DNA of 5,917 bases from an uncultured Saprospiraceae bacterium (GTDB taxonomy: Bacteria > Bacteroidota > Bacteroidia > Chitinophagales > Saprospiraceae), in the NCBI GenBank assembly GCA_937930625.1, contig CALHBW010000572.1:1-5917 (forward strand), written 5' to 3'. Within the stretch, counting starts at the first letter, position 1. Every line of letters begins with the position of its first letter. The notes below the pieces were generated by a model, which saw only the letters and a list, made by a program, of their open reading frames with translations, was not told the DNA's origin and did no database searches. Below are positions 1-5,594 of the stretch, one piece after another. A program made the translations under genes and the position numbers.

Positions 1-1100
1 TCCACATTCCCGGCAAGCGCGGGCTTCGATTCGTCTGCCCATACATAGGAATCGCCGGAAAAAAGCATCACATTAAAGCGGTCTGTAGGACGTAAATTGA
101 GGATGAGATTTTTGAGTAATTGCTTAGAAGTCTCTAAGGGAAATCCGTGCATTGAACCCGAAACATCTACTATGAAAATGTATTCGCGCGGCGGAATTTG
201 CTCTACTTGAACACGCTTAGGCGGTTGTACCATGAGTGTGAAAAAGTTTTCTTCCTCGCCTTCATATAACATTAAGCCGGATTGAATTTCGCCGCCTGCG
301 AGTTGGTATTCTAAGATAAAATCGCGGTTGCCACCCAGATACTCCGCAGGGTCGAGCGCAATCTCTGCATCGTACAAATCGGGGTAACTGACCATGACTT
401 TGTGGCTGCTACAATTGATGTTTTGAATGGGCATTCCTGCTGATAAATGGACGTTCATATCAAAGCCGTACAAAGGACTCGCGCCCTCATTCGTGTATGG
501 CGAAGCGACAAATTTATCATCTGCCGAAGCTGTCATTGTTGACTCCTCCGAGTAACGTGGACCAACCACTGTGGGATAGACAAATTGATATGTACCGTCT
601 TCGGGTACGAGCAATTCGGTATAGCGCAGGGTTACTTCGATGCGGTCATTGGGTTTGATATTGGCGACATTCATCGTGAATACATTGGGGCGGTTTTGTT
701 CGAGGAGTGAGGCGCGTTTGCCTTCGGCTTTGGCAGCCTCGTAATCGCGGCGGGCTTCGCCTTTTTCTTTGATCTTTGCTTCTATGGTGCGGTTGCCGAT
801 TTGCATTTCCATCGCATATACGGCAGCGCGGGTAGAGGCGGGGAAGGTGTAAACGGCTTCGAGGGTGGTGTTGCCTTCGTTGAGGTAAATTTGCGAAATC
901 GTGACATCGGCTATCGTACCCGCGATATTGACATCGGCGGTCGTGCCTTGTAAGGGGAGTTGGTCGTAACCGGGATTATCACCTTTGACGAAGAAGTAAG
1001 GCGAAAGGGTTTTGTCTTCTGCATCAGGTTGGGCGAACATGTTTATAGCTGTAAGGAGAAACAGGACTGCAAAGGATAATTTGATTGATAGATTTTTCAT
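1..1100 (-). CDS. Exported VIT and VWA domain protein, 3' end missing
   Basis: The reading frame starts at the ATG at 1100-1098 and stays open to the window edge, giving 366 residues with the C-terminus missing. Residues 1-24 form a signal peptide: Lys near the N-terminus, a hydrophobic stretch (LSFAVLFLLTAINMF) and a likely cut after FAQ, so the protein is exported. Residues about 45-175 match the VIT (vault/inter-alpha-trypsin) domain, with the family signature YEAAKAEGKRASLLEQNRPN around 120-139 followed by VFTMNVANIKP. From about 305 a von Willebrand factor A domain begins; its metal-binding DxSxS motif is intact (D312, S314, S316 in IFIVDVSGSMHG). Such proteins usually bind other proteins or ligands at the envelope through the metal site. 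The partner is unknown here. No Shine-Dalgarno site precedes the start, as is usual in Bacteroidota. The domain calls are firm; the biological role is not. Confidence 0.93.
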   Translation of the reverse strand, partial: MKNLSIKLSFAVLFLLTAINMFAQPDAEDKTLSPYFFVKGDNPGYDQLPLQGTTADVNIAGTIADVTISQIYLNEGNTTLEAVYTFPASTRAAVYAMEMQIGNRTIEAKIKEKGEARRDYEAAKAEGKRASLLEQNRPNVFTMNVANIKPNDRIEVTLRYTELLVPEDGTYQFVYPTVVGPRYSEESTMTASADDKFVASPYTNEGASPLYGFDMNVHLSAGMPIQNINCSSHKVMVSYPDLYDAEIALDPAEYLGGNRDFILEYQLAGGEIQSGLMLYEGEEENFFTLMVQPPKRVQVEQIPPREYIFIVDVSGSMHGFPLETSKQLLKNLILNLRPTDRFNVMLFSGDSYVWADESKPALAGNV

Positions 1101-1112
1101 AATTTTTATTTT

Positions 1113-1152
1113 CAATGAGTGAATGAGTGAATTTTGAATGACTGAATATTTC
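1113..1152. repeat. GAATGAGTGA/GAATTTTGAATG word repeat
   Basis: About 40 bases made of the words AATGAGTGA and GAATTTTGAATGA. A 20-base stretch, 1122-1141, recurs exactly at 2599-2618 in the gap between the DUF4230 gene and radC. Both copies end a few bases later in GAATATTTC. The element lies just upstream of the VIT-VWA start codon, so it would be in that gene's leader. Origin and function are unknown. Confidence 0.75.
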
Positions 1153-1423
1153 AATACAATAATCCTATGAATTATCGGCTGATTATTTTTTACAATCACA
1201 AAATTATAGGGAAAGGAATTGGTATGAATTGGGTTTTGAGTGGGTGTGGGAGATGGTTTATTATTCGTGATGAATGTAGGGAGATTTGTTTTTTGATGGA
1301 TATTTATAGGGGAATTTTATTCATTTATCTTGTTTATCTGTCAAATTTTTAATTATTACTAACGAATACTCAATGAGTCATAACAGCTACCTAAAAATGA
1401 GATGGATATTATTGTTGAAATCT

Positions 1424-1431
1424 TATCTTTG
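1424..1431 (+). promoter_or_regulatory. Candidate -7 box for the YwbE gene
   Basis: TATCTTTG fits the Bacteroidota -7 consensus TAnnTTTG exactly. No clear TTTG or TTG lies 17-23 bases upstream, so the -33 element is weak or absent. If used, transcription would start just ahead of the hairpin repeat at 1446-1505, placing that hairpin in the leader of the YwbE messenger. Confidence 0.4.
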
Positions 1432-1445
1432 AATCGAATTTCAAG

Positions 1446-1505
1446 CGTAACACAGACATTCCTGTCTGTACTTCACGCAGTACAGACAGGAATGTCTGTG
1501 TTACG
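1446..1505. repeat. 60-base near-perfect hairpin repeat with nested dyads
   Basis: Two perfectly complementary 27-base arms (1446-1472 and 1479-1505) enclose a 6-base loop, TCACGC. Each arm is itself a dyad: ACAGACA-TTCC-TGTCTGT on the left and ACAGACA-GGAA-TGTCTGT on the right. The element can therefore fold as one long hairpin or as paired small ones. It is bordered by ATTTCAAG (1438-1445) and TTTTCAAG (1506-1513), which match at 7 of 8 positions and resemble a target-site duplication. It ends 18 bases before the YwbE start codon. The form suggests a REP-like or miniature mobile element; this is inference. Confidence 0.9.
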
Positions 1506-1523
1506 TTTTCAAGTTAAATTATA

Positions 1524-1736
1524 ATGGATAACGATAAATTAGACGGCACAAAACGCAGCCACATCCAAATCGACCAATGGGTAGAAATCGTTGAAAAACG
1601 CAATCAACAATCCGGTGAAACCACCGAAGGACAAGTCAGACGTATCTTGACCAATGCAAGGCAGCATCCGCACGGTATTAAAGTGATGTTGAAAACAGGA
1701 GAAGTAGGACGAGTGAAGGAAATCTTGGAGGATTGA
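1524..1736 (+). CDS. ywbE: YwbE family protein (DUF2196)
   Basis: This 70-residue protein matches the small YwbE family, which is usually about 60-70 residues. The diagnostic C-terminal block is present: RRILTNARQHPHGIKVML at about 39-56 followed by TGEVGRVKEIL. The N-terminal half (VEIVEKRNQQSGETTEGQV) fits the family's short beta-strand pattern with a charged turn. No signal peptide or membrane segment is visible, so it is probably cytoplasmic. The family has no established biochemical function; its compact beta-rich look and basic patches would suit nucleic acid binding, but that is inference. The start at 1524 fits the family length; no Shine-Dalgarno site precedes it. Directly upstream is a strong hairpin repeat, and its last codon and stop form the beginning of a tandem repeat. 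The symbol is assigned by family resemblance only. Confidence 0.92.
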   Translation: MDNDKLDGTKRSHIQIDQWVEIVEKRNQQSGETTEGQVRRILTNARQHPHGIKVMLKTGEVGRVKEILED

Positions 1737-1777
1737 GGGATTTTGATTTTTGATTGAGGGATTTTTGATTTTTGATT
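1731..1777 (+). repeat. Tandem 21/22-base repeat starting inside the YwbE stop
   Basis: Two copies of a unit beginning GATTGAGGG and ending in TTTTTGATTTTT or TTTTGATTTTT run head to tail at 1731-1751 and 1752-1773, with a third start (GATT) at 1774. They differ by one T. The first copy opens with the last Asp codon and the TGA stop of the YwbE gene, so the repeat either grew from that gene's end or replaced it. Confidence 0.9.
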
Positions 1778-1910
1778 CGTAAATTCATTCTTGTTATTTT
1801 GTGAATTTTATCGGTTCAAATATTGTTTTTATCTAAATGAATTGCGAATTATAATAAATTAATCGAAATTACGATTTCAATATTCTTTCCCTCAAAACCA
1901 ATCACAAATT

Positions 1911-2555
1911 ATGAAAAAACTCTTCTATCTTTTGCTTGTACTTGCCGTAGCTGTCGCGGGTGGGTATTTTGGGATGCGCTACTATTTGAATGAAAAAGCC
2001 GCAACCGTAGTGGATGCGTCGGGTACGGTTTTGTTAGAAAAAGTGCAGCGTGTAGCGAAGATGATTACTGTTGAAGGGTATTTTTCCGAGTTGTACGACC
2101 ACAAGGATTATTATAGTTATGATATTAGTATTTTTCGGAAAAAAGCGATATTAAAAGTAACGGGAAAGGTGTCTATTGGTTATGATTTGGAAAAAATGGA
2201 ATTTGATGTCAATCCAACTACGCGTGAGTTGGTCATACGATATTTCCCCGACCCGGAAGTATTGTCGATTGACCATGATGTGAGTTATTACGACATTCAA
2301 GAAGGCTTATTTAATACCTTTGAACCGGAAGACCTCACGAAATTGAACGTTGAAGCCAAAAAACTCATCAAAGAAAAAGCCAACAACAGCGACCTTATGC
2401 TCCAAGCCGAAGACCAAGCCAATGACATCCGCGAACTCATCACCTTCATCGCCGAAGAATCCGGCTGGACGGTCACAGAATGGACACGACCACAGTACGA
2501 AGAACATCTTCGAGATTCTTCTTTAATGAATGAATTTAGAATTTTGAATGAATGA
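1911..2555 (+). CDS. DUF4230 family membrane-anchored protein
   Basis: The 214-residue product opens with MKKLFYLLLVLAVAVAGGYF, a short basic start and a single hydrophobic segment (about residues 4-22) without a clear cleavage site. This suggests an N-terminal anchor with the rest outside the cytoplasm. Residues about 35-200 resemble DUF4230: a Leu/Val-rich lead (LLEKVQRVAKMITVEGYFSE), then beta-rich stretches with KAILKVTGKVSIGYDL and a helical, charged C-terminal half. Function is unknown for the family; I see no catalytic motif. The start was chosen because it gives the hydrophobic anchor. Synonymous codon use shifts near 2330, from T- and G-ending to mostly C-ending codons. The last residues (NEFRILNE) are encoded by the same GAATTTTGAATGAATG words that fill the next gap. 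No partner gene is evident: the YwbE gene lies 174 bases upstream and radC converges on it. Confidence 0.87.
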   Translation: MKKLFYLLLVLAVAVAGGYFGMRYYLNEKAATVVDASGTVLLEKVQRVAKMITVEGYFSELYDHKDYYSYDISIFRKKAILKVTGKVSIGYDLEKMEFDVNPTTRELVIRYFPDPEVLSIDHDVSYYDIQEGLFNTFEPEDLTKLNVEAKKLIKEKANNSDLMLQAEDQANDIRELITFIAEESGWTVTEWTRPQYEEHLRDSSLMNEFRILNE

Positions 2556-2582
2556 ATGGCAATGCTACAATGCTGAATTGCG

Positions 2583-2735
2583 ATAATGCTACAATATCAA
2601 TGAGTGAATTTTGAATGAGCGAATGAGTGAATATTTCTAACGTGTGATTTAACTTATTTTTTTTGTAAAAAATATACATATAAATATTCACTCATTCAAA
2701 AATCACTCATTCACTCATTTTCGTTGTAGCATTAT
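2583..2735. repeat. 153-base imperfect inverted repeat between converging genes
   Basis: The outer arms are ATAATGCTACAAT (2583-2595) against GTTGTAGCATTAT (2723-2735). Inside, GAATGAGTGAATATTT (2621-2636) pairs perfectly with 2682-2697, and words of the type AATGAGTGA fill the rest of both arms. The centre holds a small hairpin, TATTTTTT-TTGT-AAAAAATA (2655-2674). A further direct copy of AATGCTACAA lies at 2561-2570. The right end covers the radC stop codon (2732-2734). Runs of T on both strands at the centre mean it may end transcription of both converging genes, but its size goes well beyond a normal terminator. Confidence 0.85.
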
Positions 2736-3427
2736 AATAAGCCTTCGTCTGCAAAACTATAATAACCTTCATCGGAAATAATCAAATGGTCAACGACCAG
2801 AATATCAAGCGTTTTTCCTGCCGCCTTCATTTTTTTCGTCAAATCAATATCTGCCTGGCTCGGTCTGAGGCTACCCGACGGATGATTGTGACACAAGACA
2901 ATCGAACACGCCAACATATCCAAAGCGCGTTTGAATACGATACGTGCATCCACGACCGTACCCGTCACACCGCCCATACTCACACGTTCACGGCTAATGA
3001 TACGATTGGCTCGATTGAGCATTAATATCCAAAATTCTTCATGCGGTAAATCAGCAAGAATCGTCGAAATGGCATTATAAGAATCACTGCTCGACCTTAT
3101 CTGCGGACGGTCTTTGACATCGGTAAGTTGGCGGCGTCTGCCGAGTTCGAGGGCGGCGATGATAGTGAGGGCTTTCGTTTCGCCTAAGCCTTTGAATTTG
3201 GTGAGTGCGGCAAGCGGTTGTCTGCCGAGTTCATTGAGATTATTGTCTGCCCCATGAAGGACACGCTGTGCCAAGCCCACCGCCGTTTCTTCGCGCGAAC
3301 CGGAGCGCAGGAGAATGGCAAGCAACTCGACGTCACTCAAGGCTTGCGCGCCTTTTTTGAGGAGTTTTTCGCGGGGGCGGTCTTCTTCTGCCCAGGATTT
3401 GATGTTGAGTTTCGTAGGTTCGTACAT
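2732..3427 (-). CDS. radC: RadC family JAB-domain protein
   Basis: The 231-residue protein has the full two-part layout of the RadC (UPF0758) family and its usual length of about 225-230. The N-terminal part (1-100) carries a helix-hairpin-helix-like segment, FKGLGETKALTIIAALELGRR (78-98). The C-terminal part (about 110-231) is a JAB/MPN metalloprotease-like domain with the HxHx10D metal-binding set intact: H180 and H182 in CHNHPSGSLRPS, and D193. The name comes from an old link to DNA repair that was later withdrawn; the true role is not established, though RadC-like proteins are often carried on mobile DNA. The surroundings here look chromosomal. The start ATG at 3427 fits family starts and has no Shine-Dalgarno site. 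A Bacteroidota-type promoter lies about 85-115 bases upstream. The stop codon is embedded in a large inverted repeat. Confidence 0.96.
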   Translation of the reverse strand: MYEPTKLNIKSWAEEDRPREKLLKKGAQALSDVELLAILLRSGSREETAVGLAQRVLHGADNNLNELGRQPLAALTKFKGLGETKALTIIAALELGRRRQLTDVKDRPQIRSSSDSYNAISTILADLPHEEFWILMLNRANRIISRERVSMGGVTGTVVDARIVFKRALDMLACSIVLCHNHPSGSLRPSQADIDLTKKMKAAGKTLDILVVDHLIISDEGYYSFADEGLL

Positions 3428-3433
3428 GTTTTA

Positions 3434-3466
3434 AAATTCCAAAAAACAAATTCCAAATTCCAATTC
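3434..3466. repeat. AAATTCC word repeat in the radC leader
   Basis: Three exact copies of AAATTCC lie at 3434-3440, 3448-3454 and 3455-3461, followed by a shortened AATTC. They sit just upstream of the radC start codon and would be in its leader. This is a different word from those in neighbouring gaps. Confidence 0.8.
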
Positions 3467-3511
3467 GTTTGGATTTTGATGCTTTTTTTTATTCGATAAT
3501 TTGATTTTTAT

Positions 3512-3542
3512 CAAATGTAATAAAAAAATCGCTCATCACAAA
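3512..3542 (-). promoter_or_regulatory. Predicted radC promoter
   Basis: On the minus strand, TTTG (complement of 3539-3542) is followed after 19 bases by TACATTTG (complement of 3512-3519). This is an exact fit to the Bacteroidota layout of TTTG, about 17-23 bases, then TAnnTTTG. The -33 half lies inside the stem of the palindrome at 3527-3582. A 7-base dyad, ATTTGAT-TTTT-ATCAAAT (3499-3516), overlaps the -7 box and could be an operator, though it is AT-rich enough to occur by chance. Confidence 0.6.
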
Positions 3543-3582
3543 AGCGCAGGGTTTAAACCCTGCGCTTTTGTGATGAGCGATT
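3522..3582 (-). terminator. Perfect 56-base palindrome with U-tract, second terminator after rplQ
   Basis: Positions 3527-3582 are a perfect palindrome with no spacer, centred on GTTTAAAC (3551-3558), with 28-base arms. Read on the minus strand it is followed directly by a run of T (complement of 3522-3528), giving a very strong rho-independent terminator shape for transcripts coming from rplQ. On the plus strand it is followed by CCCC, so it would act in one direction only. The core GCGCAGGGTTTAAACCCTGCGC type of dyad and the exact symmetry also suit a REP-like repeat element. It doubles as the site of the radC -33 box. Confidence 0.85.
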
Positions 3583-3591
3583 CCCCAAACT

Positions 3592-3623
3592 AAAAAAGAC
3601 CAACCGCGTCAGCGATTGGTCTT
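3592..3623 (-). terminator. Rho-independent terminator of rplQ
   Basis: On the minus strand, AAGACCAATCGC and GCGGTTGGTCTT pair over 12 positions (one G-U) around the loop TGAC, followed by a run of T (complement of 3592-3597). The hairpin begins 28 bases after the rplQ stop codon. It is a textbook terminator for the end of the ribosomal protein block. Confidence 0.9.
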
Positions 3624-3650
3624 ATATTTTATCAAAACTAAAATCTGTAA

Positions 3651-4256
3651 TTATGCGTCTTTCACATCTTCGGCAGCGTCTGCTGCTGCATCGGCAATGT
3701 CGTCAGCTACATTTTCAACTGCTTCGTCTGCTGCATCCGCGACATTTTCAACAGCGTTTTCAACTACATCTCCTGCGTCTGCTACTGCCGTTTCAGCTAC
3801 AGCAGTTTCGGTAGCTGCTGCTGCCTCGTTGCTAGTACCGCTACCGCCACGTCTTCTACGACGTTTCTTCTTCGGTCCGCTGGCTGTGCTGTATGTTTCG
3901 TTATAATCCACAAATTCAATGATACACATTTCAGCACTGTCGCCTTTACGAAAGCCTGTGCGAAGAATACGCAAATAACCGCCCGGACGGTCGCCGATTT
4001 TAGTAGCAATTGGTCCGAAAAGTTCTTTGATAGCTTCTTTGCTTTGGAGATAACTAAAAACCACACGACGCGAGTGTGTTGTATTGGTACGTCCCTTGGT
4101 CACAAGGGGTTCAAGATAGATTCGGAGTGCTTTTGCCTTTGCCAATGTAGTACGAATACGTTTGTGTTCGATTAAGGCACAAGCCATGTTTTTTAGCAAG
4201 GCTCTACGGTGTCCTTTTTTTCTTTTGAGGTGGTTAAATTTCTTACCGTGTCTCAT
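3651..4256 (-). CDS. rplQ: 50S ribosomal protein L17 with long charged tail
   Basis: Residues 1-122 are a complete L17 domain, opening MRHGKKFNHLKRKKGHRRAL and including the conserved VTKGR and GDRPGGYLRI segments. L17 is a large-subunit protein near the tunnel exit region. The core family is about 115-130 residues; this protein has 201. The extra 79 residues are a basic block (K129-R136, KKKRRRRR), a Gly/Ser linker, and an acidic Ala-rich tail (about 144-201) with roughly 18 acidic residues and one Lys. The tail shows an 11-residue repeat (ENVADAADEAV, ENVADDIADAA) that would form an amphipathic helix. Tails on L17 are common in Bacteroidota, but their function is unknown. The gene lies 321 bases after rpoA, with a terminator-like hairpin between them, so it may have its own promoter; none is obvious. 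Confidence 0.98.
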   Translation of the reverse strand: MRHGKKFNHLKRKKGHRRALLKNMACALIEHKRIRTTLAKAKALRIYLEPLVTKGRTNTTHSRRVVFSYLQSKEAIKELFGPIATKIGDRPGGYLRILRTGFRKGDSAEMCIIEFVDYNETYSTASGPKKKRRRRRGGSGTSNEAAAATETAVAETAVADAGDVVENAVENVADAADEAVENVADDIADAAADAAEDVKDA

Positions 4257-4291
4257 TGTTAATAATTTTGTGAACTTCGCAGCACTTTTTG

Positions 4292-4441
4292 GTGATTGGT
4301 TTATTGAGTTTATTAGTTTATTGAGTTATTAAGTTTATTAAGTTATTGGATATTAATTATTTTTTTGTGAAAAATAATTCCGATTAATCCTTTATGAACT
4401 AATAAACTAAATGAACTTTATAAACTAAATAAACCAATCAC
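4292..4441. repeat. 150-base imperfect inverted repeat upstream of rplQ
   Basis: GTGATTGGTTTATT (4292-4305) is perfectly complementary to 4428-4441. The symmetry continues inward, with mismatches and small gaps, through words such as AGTTTATTAGTTTATT and AAGTTTATTAAGTTATT to about 4350 and 4383. The centre is a 10-base-pair hairpin, AATTATTTTT-TTGTG-AAAAATAATT (4355-4379), lying exactly at the symmetry axis. Overall size and central hairpin resemble the repeat at 2583-2735, though the arm sequences are unrelated. It would lie in the untranslated region before rplQ. Confidence 0.85.
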
Positions 4442-4470
4442 TACGTCGGTTACTGCAATTTTTGTTAATG

Positions 4471-4504
4471 AAAAATGAGCCGAATTTCACTTCTGAATTC
4501 GGCT
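4471..4504 (-). terminator. Terminator-like hairpin after rpoA
   Basis: On the minus strand, AGCCGAATT and AATTCGGCT form a perfect 9-base-pair stem around a 9-base loop, followed by CATTTTT. It lies 73 bases past the rpoA stop. On the plus strand it is followed by TCTATTTTTTG, so it could work in either direction. If strong, it would separate rplQ from rpoA transcription; partial read-through is equally possible. Confidence 0.7.
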
Positions 4505-4577
4505 TCTATTTTTTGTCGTGAATATGAAAAGTAATCGTATGAACGAGCCACGAATCACTATTCAACGAATCACGAAA

Positions 4578-5576
4578 TTAGTCTTCATCAATTTTGTATT
4601 TCGATAAATCCATGCCGAAAGTGAGTCCTTTTTCAACGAGGAGTTCTTCGATTTCGACGAGTGATTTTTTACCGAAATTACGGAATTTGAGGAGTTCGTG
4701 TGTGTCGTATTGAACGAGTTCTGCGAGGGTATTGATTTTGGCAGCTTTGAGACAGTTGTAAGCTCTGACCGAAAGGTCAAGGTCTTCCAACGATGTCTTG
4801 AGCAACTTACGCATGTGAAGGATATGCTCATCCACAATGTTGTCTTCTTCGCGTGTTCCGGTATCGAAAGTGATATTTTCGTCGGAAATCAACATGAGGT
4901 GCTGTATTAAAATCTTTGCAGCTTCTTTAATCGCGTCTTCCGGGTGGATTGTGCCGTCGGTTTTGAGTTCGATGCCGAGTTTTTCGTAGTCGGTACGCTG
5001 ACCTACACGAGTAGCATCAACAGAATAACGAACATTTTTGACCGGCGTGTAAATCGCATCAATCGGAATGACCCCAATCGGTGCATCGCTTGGCATGTTT
5101 TCGTCCGCAGGAACGTAACCGCGTCCTTTGGTAATCGTCAATTCCATTTCGAGATTGACGAATGATTCCATACGGCAAATTTCCAACTCAGGATTCATCA
5201 CACGGAATACATTGGTGTGTTCCTCGATGTCTCCGGCTCTGAATACTTCTTTTCCGGCAATCGTAAGATAGATACGCTCGGAAGTGATGTCTTCATCGGG
5301 CATGACTTGTTTGAGGCGGACTTGCTTGAGATTGAGTATGATTTCGACAACGTCCTCAACAACGCCTCTAATGGTCGAAAATTCGTGGTCAGCACCTGCG
5401 ATGCGTACCGCAGAAATAGCAAAGCCTTCTAAAGAAGAAAGCAGTACTCGACGAAGTGAGTTGCCAATGGTCTGACCAAAACCCGGTTCGAGGGGCTTAA
5501 ATTCAAACGTACCTTCAAAATCATTTGCTTTTTGCAAAACGATTTTGTCGGGCTTGTGAAAAGTTAATATGCTCAT
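4578..5576 (-). CDS. rpoA: DNA-directed RNA polymerase subunit alpha
   Basis: The 332-residue protein is a full-length alpha subunit, close to the usual 310-340. The N-terminal domain (about 1-235) has the assembly signature EPGFGQTIGNSLRRVLLSSL near residues 32-51, used for dimer formation and for building the polymerase core. The C-terminal domain (about 260-325) keeps the DNA-contact residues. By alignment with E. coli R265, N268, C269, K271, G296, K298, S299 and E302, they are R271, N274, C275, K277, G302, K304, S305 and E308, all offset by six. Binding to UP elements and activators should therefore be normal. The start ATG at 5576 matches family starts (MSILTFHKPDKIVLQKAN); TTTTCCTTTT precedes it with no Shine-Dalgarno site. 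It lies 257 bases after rpsD and has a repeat-rich, structured leader. Confidence 0.99.
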   Translation of the reverse strand: MSILTFHKPDKIVLQKANDFEGTFEFKPLEPGFGQTIGNSLRRVLLSSLEGFAISAVRIAGADHEFSTIRGVVEDVVEIILNLKQVRLKQVMPDEDITSERIYLTIAGKEVFRAGDIEEHTNVFRVMNPELEICRMESFVNLEMELTITKGRGYVPADENMPSDAPIGVIPIDAIYTPVKNVRYSVDATRVGQRTDYEKLGIELKTDGTIHPEDAIKEAAKILIQHLMLISDENITFDTGTREEDNIVDEHILHMRKLLKTSLEDLDLSVRAYNCLKAAKINTLAELVQYDTHELLKFRNFGKKSLVEIEELLVEKGLTFGMDLSKYKIDED

Positions 5577-5594
5577 AAAAGGAAAACCTTAGAA

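Larger units (their letters stand above)
1101..1523. other. 423-base AT-rich gap between divergent genes
   Basis: This gap separates the start of the minus-strand VIT-VWA gene from the start of the plus-strand YwbE gene, so promoters for both should lie in it. It holds a word repeat at 1113-1152, a -7-like box for the plus strand at 1424-1431, and a 60-base hairpin repeat at 1446-1505. A weak minus-strand -7 match (TAATTTTG, complement of 1199-1206) could serve the VIT-VWA gene, but I see no -33 partner. The middle, about 1210-1400, is T-rich and G-rich on the plus strand with no coding character that I can support. Confidence 0.7.
4257..4577. other. 321-base gap between rpoA and rplQ
   Basis: No gene is visible on either strand. 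From right to left, in the direction of transcription, the gap holds a stretch with the direct words GTGATTCGT just after the rpoA stop, a terminator-like hairpin (4471-4504), a 150-base inverted repeat (4292-4441) and a short leader before the rplQ start. I found no exact TAnnTTTG box on the minus strand. In most bacteria these two genes are close together and cotranscribed, so a gap of this size is unusual. Confidence 0.75.

Noticed and set aside
1167..1352. A 61-codon open frame on the plus strand in the first long gap
   Set aside because: The composition follows the AT- and G-rich local DNA, the product resembles no family I know, and it starts within a region expected to hold promoters. 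I treat it as a chance open frame.
1446..1505. Intrinsic terminator reading for the hairpin before the YwbE gene
   Set aside because: No run of T long enough follows either side (only TTTT on the plus strand), and no gene ends nearby that it would serve.
1101..1523. Degraded insertion sequence or pseudogene in the long gap
   Set aside because: I could find no run of residues resembling a transposase or another protein in any frame; only the palindrome and word repeats are supportable.
2307..3499. Open frames of 66-93 codons antisense to the DUF4230 gene and to radC
   Set aside because: They are shadows of strongly supported genes, with compositions that follow from those genes' codons.
3484..3528. 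T-run and A-run flanks around ATTTGAT-TTTT-ATCAAAT as a separate terminator
   Set aside because: The stem is pure AT and weak, it lies across the radC -7 box, and a stronger terminator is directly next to it.
3616..3906. A 96-codon open frame antisense to rplQ, rich in Ala and Ser
   Set aside because: It is the mirror of the repetitive Ala/Asp/Glu tail of L17 and overlaps the rplQ terminator; low complexity explains its openness.
4562..5475. Several open frames of 63-91 codons overlapping rpoA on both strands
   Set aside because: All lie within the unmistakable rpoA frame and encode no recognisable product.
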